From Dipteronia dyeriana (taxonomy: Eukaryota; Streptophyta; Magnoliopsida; Sapindales; Sapindaceae), in assembly GCA_032871835.1 (NCBI GenBank), contig CM065299.1, positions 48,682,706 to 48,746,705 on the forward strand: DNA of 64,000 nucleotides, given 5' to 3'. The notes beneath the pieces were generated by a model. It was not told the DNA's origin and did no database searches. It was given only the letters and a program-made list of their open reading frames with translations. This document shows positions 1-11,574 of the stretch, one piece after another. The position numbers and the translations under genes are program-made. Each line of letters starts with the position of its first letter. Position 1 is the stretch's first letter.

Positions 1-793
1 AGCATTTGAGTGGGATCAAATGTGTTATGATGAGTCTGAAATCATCAAAGTGTGATGTCTTTGGAAAAAAGAATCTAGTGTACTGGGTGCGTTGAATAGG
101 ATCACAGTGAAATACTTTATCTAGAACCGTCAATGGATAAAGTTTTCACTTGAAGACAATCGGAGATTCTATCTTAATCCTAAGACAAATGATGGACTTA
201 TGGTTGCAAGTGTTATCATTTGAGCTATCAATGAGTACGATTATATAACATAGTCGATCCATGATAGTTTGGTGGTATTCATTTGTTAATCTATAGAGGA
301 CTTTATTTATAGATATGGACATCGTGACTCCATTTGTTAAATGAGAATAGAATATAATCATATGGATGTTTCGATGTATTGGATATTAAATCTTAACATT
401 GAGTTTTCAATAGTGTCTACTGAAATATGGCTTCTGGACAAGTCAAAATATCCATGTTCAAAATATGGTCATATGAGTAAATATATTAACATAGAGAGCT
501 ATAGGCGGTCTATGAGCACTTAGTGATTATTGATATTCTTCATGAGGATAAACTTTCTCCATTAAGATTGTCCAGGGTACGAATGTGAAATATTAACTTA
601 TTCTATCATTATTTAAGAGTTCAATTTTAGTTCTTTAGTGGAATGAACAAAAATCAGTAGATCGTACCAAAGTGAATCATTTATTAACTGTGATTAGGTT
701 ATGTCTATTGAAGCTTAAATTTAGATAGCCTGCCAAGATCCCCAATCCATATGCACTTGCTTGGATCACTTGATATTTTCTACCGAACCAATT
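1..793 (+). mobile_element. copia-L LTR copy 1, left part (enters from window edge)
   Basis: Non-coding LTR sequence of the dominant Ty1-copia family. It aligns by eye with the internal part of complete LTR copies elsewhere in the window, for example those at 15,278 and 44,342, starting about 300 bases inside the LTR. The LTR head lies before the window. It is interrupted at 793/794 by a solo LTR and resumes at 3,074. A short open frame begins at 341 with a second one antisense to it; both recur in other LTR copies but have no recognisable domain. Confidence 0.85.
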
Positions 794-3073
794 TGTAAAG
801 ACCTTGATTTTATGATTAGCTTATTTCATGACAAACCACACCATATTGGGGATGACTGTGTAATGGGTAGCTTAGGTCCTCATTGGCTAGCTTCCATGCA
901 TCTCTATGACTTCAAGAGAAAAAGGTATATTCACTTAACTTTGCCTCTTGAAGAGTTTAGGTGCACACACACACCTCATGCAAGCTTTGTTGATCTTGTA
1001 TTTGTGTTGATATTGTTTTATGTGTGCATCTTTTCACAATCACACTTGCACTTTATTTATAGATTTAAGTGTGGTATTGTGCTGTGTTTGCGCTTACATG
1101 ATGGTGTGCTTGTTTTAGCGCGTTGAGTGACCATATGAGAAGGTCCCATTCTTCTCTTGGCTTGGTTATATGGAGTAAGGGGTCTAGTTTCAAAAGAGTG
1201 CATTTCAATGATTTAAATGTTTTTCAAAACTGACATTTGTACGGTCTTGTGACCATATATTTTTATAAAATGATTGAAAATGAGTTTTGAAAGTTTCTAT
1301 ACAAAATAGACACTTATACCTTTCCAATGGTATATTATTCGTAATATTTCATCACCGTTTGGAATTGTTTTGAAATCTCCAAACTAACCACAAAAATAGG
1401 GCAACTTTGTCTTATCCATTTCTGACCTTTGGTCACTCAAATGACCATAACCTTTTATATAGACATCCAAATCATCTTTTGTATATTGAGTAGAAAGTAG
1501 ACTTCCATACGTTTCCAACAGTATATTATACGAAAGGTTTGGATGTCGTTTTGATCATGTTTTGGGTCGCTCGAATCTCAAGCTGTTGTGCTGTCAAGCG
1601 TGTACAGTGGTCTAGACCACTTTTGGGACACATGCCTTGCTAGCGACCAAGGCAGTAATGTCCAGCTGTGCCATGCTACTTGGACAGCTACCTGGATAGG
1701 TGCTTAGACACTTGCCTGGCCAGCGGTATGCACAGCGGTCGTGACCGGATTTTTTTTCCCAAGTCCAAAACGACGCCGTTGTGTCTAGGGCTTTTACATA
1801 TATGTTCTATTCTTTTTCCTTGCCTCTTTAGAGCTCAAAGAATACATTTTTAGAGTGAGAAAACCTCCATTAGAGAGAGAAAGCTTTAAGCTTTGTTTTT
1901 GACTTTCCAAACCCAAAACCCATCTCTATCTTGCATCATTCTTCATCATATGAGCTTGGGTGTTCTTTGTTTCATGACTAGGTAAGTAAGAACTTCATTG
2001 AACATCATTTATTATTCTTCTTACTCTAGATAAGGTATTTATTGTTTGATTAAATACCTAGACTCTTCTTTATTGTATATATTTATGAGTTTTGATTACA
2101 TGATTGGGCTTATTTGTTGATAGCTAGCATTTAGGACATATTTTCCTCTAGCTAATTAGGCCATATTGATTGCATTTAATGACCATGTCATGCTTAATGA
2201 CAACTTATGTTGAAGTGGCTTTGTTTCATAACTAGATTGTAATATTGCATATCCATATCTAGTTAAGTTTTTATGCTTTGCATTTAGACATTATTGTTTA
2301 TGCTTCATTGATTGCATTTATTGATTATAAAATTGTCCTTGACTATTTGTTGTGACAACTTGTGTTGGTTGGACTTTTATTGACAATTAGGTTGTTAGTT
2401 TTAATCTACATCTTATTGAGTCCTTATTTGAGGCCAAATAGGCATTGTTGATAACTAGGATGTTATATTGCATTATCTACATCTAGTTAAGCATTTTGTG
2501 TTTGGTCTTACACATAGTTACAATTGAGCATAGTGTCATATATACATTTGGACCTTATACTCTTCATTGAGTCAAAGTCTTATGGCTTTGGTGTGAAGTT
2601 GCACAAGCAAGAGAAGCCTTGCAACCAAGGGTGGGTTGGCAAGCAATTGGTTGGGTATCCATTGTAAAAGGCTCGACGGGTAGAGTAGCAGGTGCTCAAG
2701 CCAAGAGTAGTGGGTCAAGGGATATCATAGGGGACTGAACCATGATTGGTGAGTTGTAGTGGCCATAGCTTGAGGTTGTCGAGAGTGAGAGTCCGATTAT
2801 CACTTGAGGGTGTAACTTTTTACTCATATAGTGGATTTCTGCGATCGAGTGTGGCTCACTTAACAGCCTGTGGTTTTTCCCATTTATAGGGTTTCCACGT
2901 ATACATCTTGTGTTATTTAAATTTTCACACTTCACACTTGATGTTGTATGTTTGTTTTATTGGGTGAATTTTGAATATTGAATAATCAATAAAAATTGGC
3001 AATTAACTTGATTAAAACCTTTTCAACCCCCCCTCCCCAGGTTATGAGACACACATTTTCTAGGGAACTTTCA
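794..3073. mobile_element. Solo LTR of an unrelated family, 2,280 bp, with 5-bp TSD
   Basis: The insert begins TGTAAAGACC and ends GGAACTTTCA, so it has TG...CA ends. It is flanked by the perfect direct repeat CAATT (789-793 and 3,074-3,078), and removing it restores a continuous copia-L LTR. There is no internal coding region, PBS or PPT, so it is a solo LTR left by recombination between the two LTRs of a full element. No second copy is in this window and I cannot assign the lineage; an LTR this long would fit several Ty3-gypsy or Ty1-copia groups. An AATAAA motif near 2,988 would suit plus orientation but is weak evidence. Short open frames in it look like chance. Confidence 0.85.
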
Positions 3074-3986
3074 CAATTTATGGGTCCATCTAGAATTGTA
3101 TTTAGGCATATGGACTGGTTAAAACTTGATATTTTTTCCCCAATCCACATGTCCATCTAGAAGTATTTGATTTCTATTAAAACTCTAATTGACAATCGGT
3201 CAAATTAGGAAGTTTTAATATAGCCACAATTTAATTATATTCAATAATTGGTTATTGACTAAATACACTATTTGAGTTGGATTAGGAGTTTTGGTGTGGA
3301 AAAGAAATCTTCTTTGAAAAGGATTCGTGGTCACCAAGTAAATCCTCCTTAGGAGAGGATTCTTACCGTCCAAGTAAATCCTCTTTAGGAGAAGATTTGG
3401 TCTCCTAAATTAAAAGCAAGTAGAATTCGGCCTAGGCTAATTTTCTAATATATATTTCAGCCTAGAGAGAAATTTGTGAGAGAAAAGATTCAGTTTTTGC
3501 TCTAATCAAAATCCAGCCAACTCCTAAAATTTTGGTAAAGAGGAAAAGGAAGAAATAACGTTTTGTTTTTGATAATGCACCAGTAGCCCTTACATCAAAA
3601 GGTTTTGTGTACAATATCGAATCAAGGTTCACGTGAGTTTTAATCAAATTAATTGATAGTTCACAAGTGCCCAACATTCTTTGTTTTTCTTCTTGGAGGA
3701 TTATTGTTACTAACAAAAGAAAGATTTTGTTTGTTTCTGTCCTCAGTTATACAATTTAAAGATAGGGAGCCCACACTCTTAGGTGATTCACATTCGTGAT
3801 TGGATTGGAAGATCTTACGGATTCAATTCGATGCTAGTTAAATCGTCACGAGAAAAATATACGATTCTTTTAAAATACGTTAATTAATCTGGGGTTAAGG
3901 TTCTTTCTTTTTAAAGGGAAAATTTAAAATTATAACAAACCCTAATTTTATGCTTCCGCCACGTTTTGAATCGATTTTTCCCTACA
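3074..3986 (+). mobile_element. copia-L LTR copy 1, right part with 3' end
   Basis: Continues copy 1 after the solo LTR. It ends ...TTTTTCCCTACA at 3,986 directly before a primer-binding site, which fixes the LTR's 3' edge and marks it as a 5' LTR in plus orientation. Compared with other copies it lacks a few hundred bases after about 3,130, including the TATA region seen near 4,920 in copy 2. The direct motif AAGTAAATCC occurs near 3,336 and 3,371, spaced about 35 bases. Confidence 0.88.
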
Positions 3987-4001
3987 ATTGGTATCAAAGC
4001 C
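3987..4001 (+). other. Primer-binding site (tRNA-iMet type) after LTR copy 1
   Basis: ATTGGTATCAAAGCC directly follows the LTR end. It matches the usual Ty1-copia PBS TGGTATCAGAGC, complementary to the 3' end of initiator tRNA-Met, with one substitution (G to A). Confidence 0.85.
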
Positions 4002-4012
4002 TGGATGTATGG

Positions 4013-4045
<33 letters not shown>

Positions 4046-4399
4046 TGTTTTATAATGTCATTTGTTATCACTCAATTTTGGTCCTATAATTTTTTTTTTT
4101 GGATTGTAACAAGAAGGCCGGCCTATCATCAGCAAAACTACATTCTCGGTAGTTGCTAAGTTTCTTTTTTCTTGTAATGAAAAGGAAAATTGTAGTATTT
4201 TATTATTTAAATTACTGTTGTATTATGTTTAAGTATCGAAGATTCTAATATTTGAAAAATAGGGAGCAACTGGAACAAGTTTGGTATCGTGCATGCCATA
4301 TTAACAATTGTGAGTGCGAATGAGCACGCAGCCACGATTGTTGTGGCATGGGCTGCGTACGGCAGCCCTTTATGGAGCCAAGGGGTGCGCAAGCGCATG
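4002..4399 (+). other. copia-L leader fragment with two GC-rich hairpins
   Basis: Untranslated leader of the same family as 39,310-40,578, without any gag. It starts with an (AT)n run (4,013-4,039). A GC-rich patch near 4,331-4,368 holds two adjacent perfect hairpins: GCCAC/GTGGC (4,331-4,347) and GGGCTGC/GCAGCCC (4,350-4,368). The leader breaks off at about 4,400 and continues directly as mid-LTR sequence. Confidence 0.75.
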
Positions 4400-6102
4400 G
4401 GACAAGTAAAAATATCAAAGTTCAAAATGTGGTCATATGAGTAAATATGGTAACTTGGAGAGCTATAGGCGGTCTATGAGCTCTTAGCGATTACTGATAT
4501 TCTTCATGAGGATACACTATCTCCATTAAGATTGTCTAGGGTATGAATGAGCAATATTAAATTATTCTATCCCTATTTAAGGGTTTAATTTTAGTTCTTC
4601 AGTGGAATGAACTAAAATTAAATAGATCGGACCTAAGTGAATCATTTGTTGATTGTGATTAGGTTATGTCTACTTGAGCTTAAATTTAGATAGCTCACCA
4701 AGATCCCCAATCCACACGAACTTGCATGGATCATTTGATATATTCTACCAGACCAATTTATGGGTCCATCTAGAATTGTGTTATGGCATGTGGACTTGTT
4801 TCTTTTAAAAAGAATGGGTCTAGTTTACATGTCGACTTTTTATTTAAGTCCAATTGATTTAATAAAAAAGGAAAAATAATATGTGGCCCATATATATTGG
4901 CTTGGGCGGCTAAGGCTATATATATAGCTTATTATACTGTTTTTTATTTTATTTTTTAATTAAATAGAAATTAATTAATTTGTTAATTAATTACTTATTT
5001 AATTAAATGTCAAAATCTTTTTCCTAGTAGGAGTAGGTATTCTATTGTTATATCATTGTTGGTAATATGATAAGTATCTAATACTGTATTTGATAAGTAG
5101 ATAAATAAAAGGAATTTATTTATCTAGTCAAATTAGGAAGTATTTGATTTCTATTAAAACTCTAGTTGACAATTGGTCATATTATGAAATTTTAATTCAG
5201 TCACAATTTAATTATATTCAATAACTGGTTATTGAATAAATACACTATTTGAGTTGGACTAGGAGTCCTGGTGTAGAAAAGAATTCTTTATTTTTTAAAT
5301 GATTCTTGGTCACCAAGTAAATTCACCTAAGGAAAGGATTCTTGCCCACCAAGTACATCCTTTTTAGAAGAGGATTAGGTCTCCTAAACTTAATACAAGA
5401 GGAATTCAACCAACCCTAAATATATTAGGGCAAGTAATTCATCCACTAAATATATGGCATGTATAATTCGGCCAAGCCTAATTTTTAAAGAGAGAAAAAT
5501 TTCGGCCACTTCTTTTCTTGAAGAGAAATTTCGGCCAAACCCTAATCTAAGGGAGAGAAATTTCGGCCAAGAGAGAATTTTGAGTGTAGAGAATTTGGAT
5601 CCTGCTCTTGATAAATTCTTCCAACTCTAAATATTTGTGTGTGAAAATTCAGCAAAGAGGAAAAGGAAGAAAAAACGTTTTGTATTCGATAGTGCACTAG
5701 TAGCCTTTACATTAAAAGGTTTTGTGTACAACATCGAATCTAGTTTCATGTGAGTTTCAGTCAAATTGATTAATAATTCACCAGTGACCTAACTTTCTTT
5801 GTTTTTCTTCTTGGAGTATTATTGTGACTAAGAAAGAAAGAGAATTTGTTAGTTTCCATCATCTGGTATACAATATAAAGAAAGGGAGCCCAAACTCATG
5901 GGTGATTCACATTCGTGATTGGAATGGAAGATCTTGCGGATTCAATTTGACGCTAGTTCAATCGTCACGAGAATATGGTACGATACTTTTGTTATACATC
6001 AATTAATCTAGTTAAGGTTCTTGCTATTAAAGGGGAAAATTTTAAATATATCAAACCCTAATTTTACGCTTCCGCCGCGTATTGAATCGATTTTTCCCTA
6101 AA
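4400..6102 (+). mobile_element. copia-L LTR copy 2, 5' truncated (5' LTR of element A)
   Basis: The copy starts in the middle of the LTR, at the GGACAAGT motif, and ends CCCTAAA (C to A in the usual CCCTACA) before a degenerate PBS. A TATA-like CTATATATATAGC lies near 4,914-4,926. Because it leads into the leader and gag of element A it serves as that element's 5' LTR, but about 500 bases of its head have been replaced by the previous leader. A GGA overlap at the junction suggests microhomology-mediated or unequal recombination. Confidence 0.82.
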
Positions 6103-6117
6103 ATTTGTATTATAGCC
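6103..6117 (+). other. Degenerate primer-binding site of element A
   Basis: ATTTGTATTATAGCC aligns with ATTGGTATCAGAGCC with three substitutions, in the position directly after the LTR end. It is probably no longer a good tRNA-iMet primer site. Confidence 0.7.
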
Positions 6118-6576
6118 TTGTTGTACCCTTGATTAATCGATGTATTTGTACGTGAATCAATTTCTTTTTTGTTGTTAATATGCATGTTTTAGAAAGAGAT
6201 GATACTCTAGGTATTCGCATATATATATATATATATATATCCATTTGAATGTATGGATATATATATAAATATGTTTTAGTATGTGGTAGCCCTATAGATC
6301 CCGTGGGCTATACACGACATCCCTTTATGGAGCTATGGTGTGCGCACACCCATGGGAGCCAGCCAAGGGTGTCCAAACGGACGATGGTCGTGTGAAGACT
6401 TGTTTGCCAAGAAAGAAGTTTTTTTATTCCATGACATGTGTAATTTACTTGTTTTTCTAGGATGGACCAAAATTGTAGCTATTTAATTTTTTGTAAATAT
6501 TGCAATGTTTGTCATTGTTTGATAACATGTCATATAGAATAGGAGTGCCTCTCATATATCTCTTTTGGTATGAACA
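6118..6576 (+). other. Leader of element A, first part
   Basis: Untranslated leader homologous to 39,310-40,007. It contains an (AT)n run near 6,220-6,240. The GC-rich hairpin patch is visible near 6,290-6,370 but decayed. It stops at the target duplication GAACA (6,572-6,576) of the antisense solo LTR and resumes at 8,469. Confidence 0.75.
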
Positions 6577-8463
6577 TGTAGGGAAAATCGCACAATGGAA
6601 GCATAAAAAAAATTAGGGTTTAGTATATTTAAAAATATTTCCCTTTAAAAGAAAGAACCTTAACCCTAGATTAATTGATGTATATTAAAAGTGTCATACT
6701 TCTTTTTTTGTTCGTGACAATTGAACCAGTGTCGAATTGAATCCGTAAGATCTTCCAATCCAATCACGAACATGAATCACCTAGGAGTGTGGGCTCCCTT
6801 TCTTTAAATTGCATACCTAAGGATGGAAACAAATAAAATCTTCTTCTTTGTTAGTAACAATAATCCTCCAAGAAAAAAACCAAGAACATCCGGACACTTG
6901 TGAATTATCAATCAATTTGATTGAATCTCGCATGAACCTTGATTCGATGTTGTACACAAAACCATTTGGATGCAAAGGATACTAGTATACTATCGAAAAC
7001 AAAAACGTTCCCTCTTTTTTCTATGCTTGGCCGAATTCTTCACACAATGAGTTGGACGAAGTTTTTTTTTATAACAATGAAAAACAACTTCTCACACCAA
7101 AAATTATGTCTTGGTCGAATTTAATAGGTAGTATATATAGGAGACCAAATTCTCTCCTTATGTGGATTTACTTGGTGACCAAGAATCCTTTTCAAAAAAA
7201 GAATTCTTTTCTACACCAAGACTCTTAATCCAACTCATTAGTTTATTTGTGACCATTTTAAAGATTTCCTAATTTGACTAGATAAATAATTCATTTTATT
7301 AATCTACTTATCAAATATAGTCCTTACTATTAATTATACTACCAATAATAGTATAATATTTGGAGACCTTTTCCTATTAAGGAAAGGATTTTAACTTTTA
7401 ATTAAATAATTAATTAATTACAAAATTAATTAATTTCCATTTAATTAAATAATAAAATAAAAAACAATATAATAAGCTATTTTATATAGCCTTGCCGCCC
7501 AAGACCACATATGGGCATATATATTATTTTTCTTATTTTATTAAATCCATTGGACCTAAATAAAAAGTCAACATGTGAACTAGACCCATTCTTACTAAAA
7601 CAAACAAGTCCACATGCCTTAATACAATTCTAGATGGACCCATATATTGATCCGATAGAATATATCAAGTGATCCATACAAGTTCATGTGGATTGGGGAT
7701 CTTGGCGGGCTATTTAAATTTAAGCTTCGATAGACATAACCTAATCACTATCAACAAATGATTCACTTATGTTCGATCTATTAATTTTAGTTCATTCCAC
7801 TAAAGAACTAAAATTGAACTCTTAAATAAAGATGGAATAAGTTAACACTGCTCATTAATACCCTAGAAAACTTTATTAGAGATAGTATATCCTCGTGAAG
7901 AATACCAGTAATCGCCAAGAGCGTATAGACCGCCTATTACTCTCCAAGTTACCATATTTACTCATATTACCACAATTTGAACTTGGATATTTTGACTTGT
8001 CCAGAAGTAATGTTTCAATAGACACTACTAAAAACATAACGTTTACAGTTCTAGATAAAGTATTTCACTATGATCCAATTCAATGCACCCAGTGCACTAG
8101 ATTCTTTTGGCCAAAGACACCACACTTTGATGATTTTAAACTCATTATAACACATTTGATCCCACTCAAATGCTAACAAAAGAATCTACAACTTTGACAA
8201 GATAAAGGCGCCAAACCTTTATCTTAAGTTGTGAATATTAATTTAAGTCAAACTAAAGAATTCTGTTTACCTCATACATATCTAGATATATGAATAATTC
8301 TTCTTTTCTCATAGTCTTTTGACCTTATGATTATTTACTTTTGACAATTATAATAATTAAACTTTAAATGCTATAAGATTTGTTAAACTAGAAATCACTT
8401 TATTAATATGAAAAGATTGTCAAATATATTATTATACTCTTGCTATCGAGCATAATCCTAACA
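6577..8463 (-). mobile_element. copia-L solo LTR (copy 3), antisense, 1,887 bp, perfect TSD
   Basis: On the plus strand it reads TGTAGGGAAAATCG...GAGCATAATCCTAACA, the exact reverse of the copia-L LTR. It is flanked by GAACA on both sides (6,572-6,576; 8,464-8,468). Removing it reconstitutes a continuous leader that matches the element C leader at about 40,003-40,030. No internal region is present, so it is a solo LTR inserted in antisense orientation in the leader of element A. It is a complete LTR of this family and gives its minimum length. Confidence 0.93.
7476..7490 (-). promoter_or_regulatory. TATA-box region of copia-L LTR copy 3
   Basis: Minus-strand GCTATATAAAATAGC sits just downstream of a GGGCGGCAAG motif, in the middle of the LTR. 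The same GGGCGGCAAG + CTATATAATAG arrangement recurs in other copies (for example near 38,132-38,157), consistent with the U3 core promoter. Activity is not shown. Confidence 0.5.
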
Positions 8464-9037
8464 GAACATGCATTGAATGGTTTAGGTATCTAATTGGCAT
8501 CTAGATAACTTGGTAAATCATTCTAAGGAATTTGATTACACGCCTTAAACAATTGAATGGGAGAAGGTGTTTTGGAACACCTACGGCCTCCAAGTTTAGT
8601 TGAGCTTTATGTTTCATGTAATAACCCCCCAATGGATATTCATGAATGGAATTTAGCAAGATACTTCCTTACAATGATTGACTGGACAATTAACCCAAAC
8701 AATATCTACTCCCAAATGAGGGATATTCGTGTTGGAATATATTGAAGGTTGATAACTTGGTAACACACTCAATGTGATTTTATTAATATCCTCACAAGAG
8801 TTCTTGTTAATAAAATCGTAAGGCTAAAATTGAAAATGATGGTTGCTATGTTAACAATTATGTGGGACCTATTCCAACTAGTAAATGGTGCGAACTCCCA
8901 AAGGAGGCGTGACATTTATGGGTGTTGGATCACCGTTGAATTTTATGATTGAATTAATTTTTTTTTTCAAGATAAATATTCAAATGTGATTTATCATGAT
9001 TGTTTACTGATATAGTTTTTGTTATTAAAAATAAATC
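8464..9037 (+). other. Leader of element A, second part
   Basis: Continues the leader after the solo LTR, starting with the right-hand GAACA. It aligns with the element C leader (about 40,010-40,578). A short open frame at 8,557-8,745 has no recognisable domain. Confidence 0.7.
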
Positions 9038-9660
9038 ATGACCCCATCCCTAATCAACATCCTAAATGATAATACTTGAACTGGTGATCATTATGTCACT
9101 TGGAAAAGGAAAATTGGGCTTTTATTGCAATCCAAAAAGCATAAGTTCGTTCTGTCTACTCCTAAACAACCTACTCCTACTAATGAATATACTCAAAAGC
9201 AAAGAGATAAGTATCAACTGTGGAAGTCTTATGATGAGATGGCTAAATGTTATATTTGGCCATCATCTCCGACGTGTTGTAACATCAACATGAAGGAATG
9301 GAGTTTGCTATCGATATAATTATGCCTCGGAAAGAGATGTTTACTATGAAGTCCATGACGACTAAGAGAGAGGTAGTGACTACTTTCATGAATCTTAGGA
9401 TGAAACCTGGACAGGATGTGAAAGATCACATGATAAAAGTCATAACACATCTCAACATTACAGAACTGAATGTTGCTGAGATAGATAGTGAAACGAAAAT
9501 TGACATGATCATCAACTCATTATCAAATTCCTTTGATCAGTTCAAGTTGGACTACACCTTGAACAATAAGGAATACACCTTGCAATGCTGATGCAAGATG
9601 TTCAAAGCACCGAGAAAATCCTTGTGAAAGACAAGGGTTAAGAGATTAATACAGTTAGTG
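9038..9660 (+). pseudogene. gag of copia-L element A (UBN2-type, frameshifted)
   Basis: Remnant of the capsid protein of a Ty1-copia element. The start MTPSLINIL matches the starts of the gag regions at 29,004 (minus) and 40,579, which supports this ATG. Recognisable features are an early WKRKIGLLL-like stretch, then MNLRMKPGQDVKDHM and FDQFKLDYTLN, typical of the UBN2 / copia gag polypeptide. It is broken by a TGA within the first 20 codons and by a frameshift near 9,290 that splits it into pieces at 9,038-9,319 and 9,298-9,591. The C-terminal part decays into stops after 9,591, and no CCHC zinc knuckle remains. It is non-functional as it stands. Confidence 0.85.
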
Positions 9661-9769
9661 AAGTTGCTACTGTTAAGACTCATAATAAGGTCTAGAAACA
9701 ACTGAAGAAAAATCAACTTGGGCCTACCTAGTATGGGTTCCGGGAAAGGAAAATACTGAATGAGAATGA

Positions 9770-11066
9770 ATTCAACTTGCGTTTAGGCAATGGAGCGTTG
9801 GCGTCTGCCAGTGTAGTGGGTGACATTAGAGTCAATCTAGATTCTAGTTGGCATTTAAATATAATAAATGTTTATTTTGTACCACAATTCAAGAGGAATT
9901 TAATTTCAGTTTCTTTTTTAAGTAAATTTGGATATTCGATCACTTTTAATAAAGGTTTTATTTTTAGTAGGAATAACAAATTTGTTTGCAAAGGTACATT
10001 GGAAAACAATTTATTCTATTTTCATAGCAATATCTCTCACTTGTTAGACATAAAATCAATGGAGTCTAATCATAAAAGAGTAAAATTATCAAAAAATGAA
10101 ACTACCTATGGCATTTGCGCCGAGGTCATATTAACCTTGATAGGATCAAAAGATTGGTTAGTGATGTACCTTTAAGTGACTTAAAGGTTGATGATCTACC
10201 AACTTGTGAATCTTGTTTGGAACGTAAAATGACCAAATTGTCATTCATGACCAATGGCACAAGAGCCACTGAATGTTTAAGATTAGTACACACTGATGTA
10301 TGTGGTCCTATGAGCATTCAAGCTTGAGGTGGATATGAGTACTTCATCATTTTCACGGATGATTACTCGAGATTTGGCTATGTGTATCTCATGAGACATA
10401 AGTCAGATGCTTTTGACATGTTCAAAGCATTTAATGCTCAATTTGAAAATCAGCTAGAGAAACATATAAAAATCTTAAGGTTTGACCATGGTGGAGAATA
10501 TCTATCTAGTGAGTTTCAGCAATATCATATTGATAATGGGACAATTTCTCAGTTATCTACACCAAGTAATCCTTAACGAAATGGGGTGACAGAAAGGAAA
10601 AACAGAACTCTTTTAGACATCGTTAGATCTATGTTGAGTTATTCAACGTTCCCTAATTATTTATGGGGATGTGCTTTACAAACTGCCATGGACACTCTAA
10701 ACGATGTACCATCTAAGTCGGTTCCTAAAACACCGCATGAGTTATAGACCATGTGAAAGCCTAGTTTACAATATTTAAGGATATTTGGATTTCCTGCATA
10801 TGTGTCAAAAGGAAGGACAAAAGTTGGAGTCCCTTTCAGAAACATACATATTTGTAGGGTATCCAAAAAAGAACCAAAGGATATTATTTCCATAGTCCTT
10901 CAAATCTTAAAGTGTTTGTTTCGACAAATGCTAAATTTCTGTAAGAGGAATATATGAATAATGTTGTGCCTAAAAGTAGAATTATCCCGAATAAGCTTTC
11001 AGGAGATACAATTCCATAAGAGGTTTCACAACCTAGCCCAACTGTAAGTTCCACACTAACACAAGA
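9770..11066 (+). pseudogene. pol of element A, part 1: pre-integrase and integrase
   Basis: Starts at NLRLGNGALASASVVGD, the GAG-pre-integrase region that normally follows the protease. No protease (no D-S/T-G motif) lies between gag and this point. The HHCC zinc-binding region (WHLRRGHIN near 10,105, CESC near 10,207) is followed by the integrase core with candidate catalytic residues: Asp in HTDV near 10,295, Asp in FDHGGEY near 10,480, and Glu in TERKNRTLL near 10,590. Stops occur just after 10,324, at 10,574 and elsewhere, several being CAA-to-TAA changes relative to the other copies. The reading continues until a Sirevirus-type solo LTR cuts it at 11,067 and resumes at 13,588. Inactive copy. 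Confidence 0.86.
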
Positions 11067-11109
11067 TGAAAATATAAACACGGTTAAATGCTCAGGGCTA
11101 ACCTAGCGA

Positions 11110-11133
11110 GGGGGGGGGGGGGGGGGGGGGGGG
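11110..11133 (+). repeat. Poly-G run, 24 bases
   Basis: Twenty-four consecutive G in an otherwise AT-rich LTR. The sister LTR has a non-homopolymeric G-rich stretch (GAGGAGGCGG) at the same place near 59,808. Confidence 0.95.
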
Positions 11134-11574
11134 ATGAATAGGTTAGACACCTTTTTCGACTCCCTTAGAAACAAACAAAAACTTGTCCCTCTAGATTGCT
11201 TGTATCACAATATATATTTCAATTAAAGACACTTAATGAATATATAAAATATGTAAAGTGTGATACAAATAAGCAACTATAACACATACACAATTGATAT
11301 TATAGTAAGGAAGTCAACGTACATATAAAGTTCTATCCATAGTATTCAAATAACAAATAAAAATAAAAGAGAGATACGGATAGAGAAAAGTTGACACAAG
11401 ATATAACATCGTAAACCTCCGAAGAGAAAACATTCACGGGTTAGCAACCACCGGCAAACAAAATCCACTAGTAGATAAGAAAAGTACAATCTCTCAAATG
11501 ACCCCTTCACCTACAAACTATCCTCCTATTCTACTCATGAATATGTCATCCTCTTGCTCAACATTCTGAGGCCT

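Noticed and set aside
761..1126. 121-codon open frame as a possible host gene
   Set aside because: It crosses the boundary between the copia-L LTR and the nested solo LTR, so it is accidental; no domain.
3987..4001. tRNA-Met gene-like sequence
   Set aside because: Only the 3' complementary part is present; it is the PBS of a retrotransposon, repeated at each LTR end.
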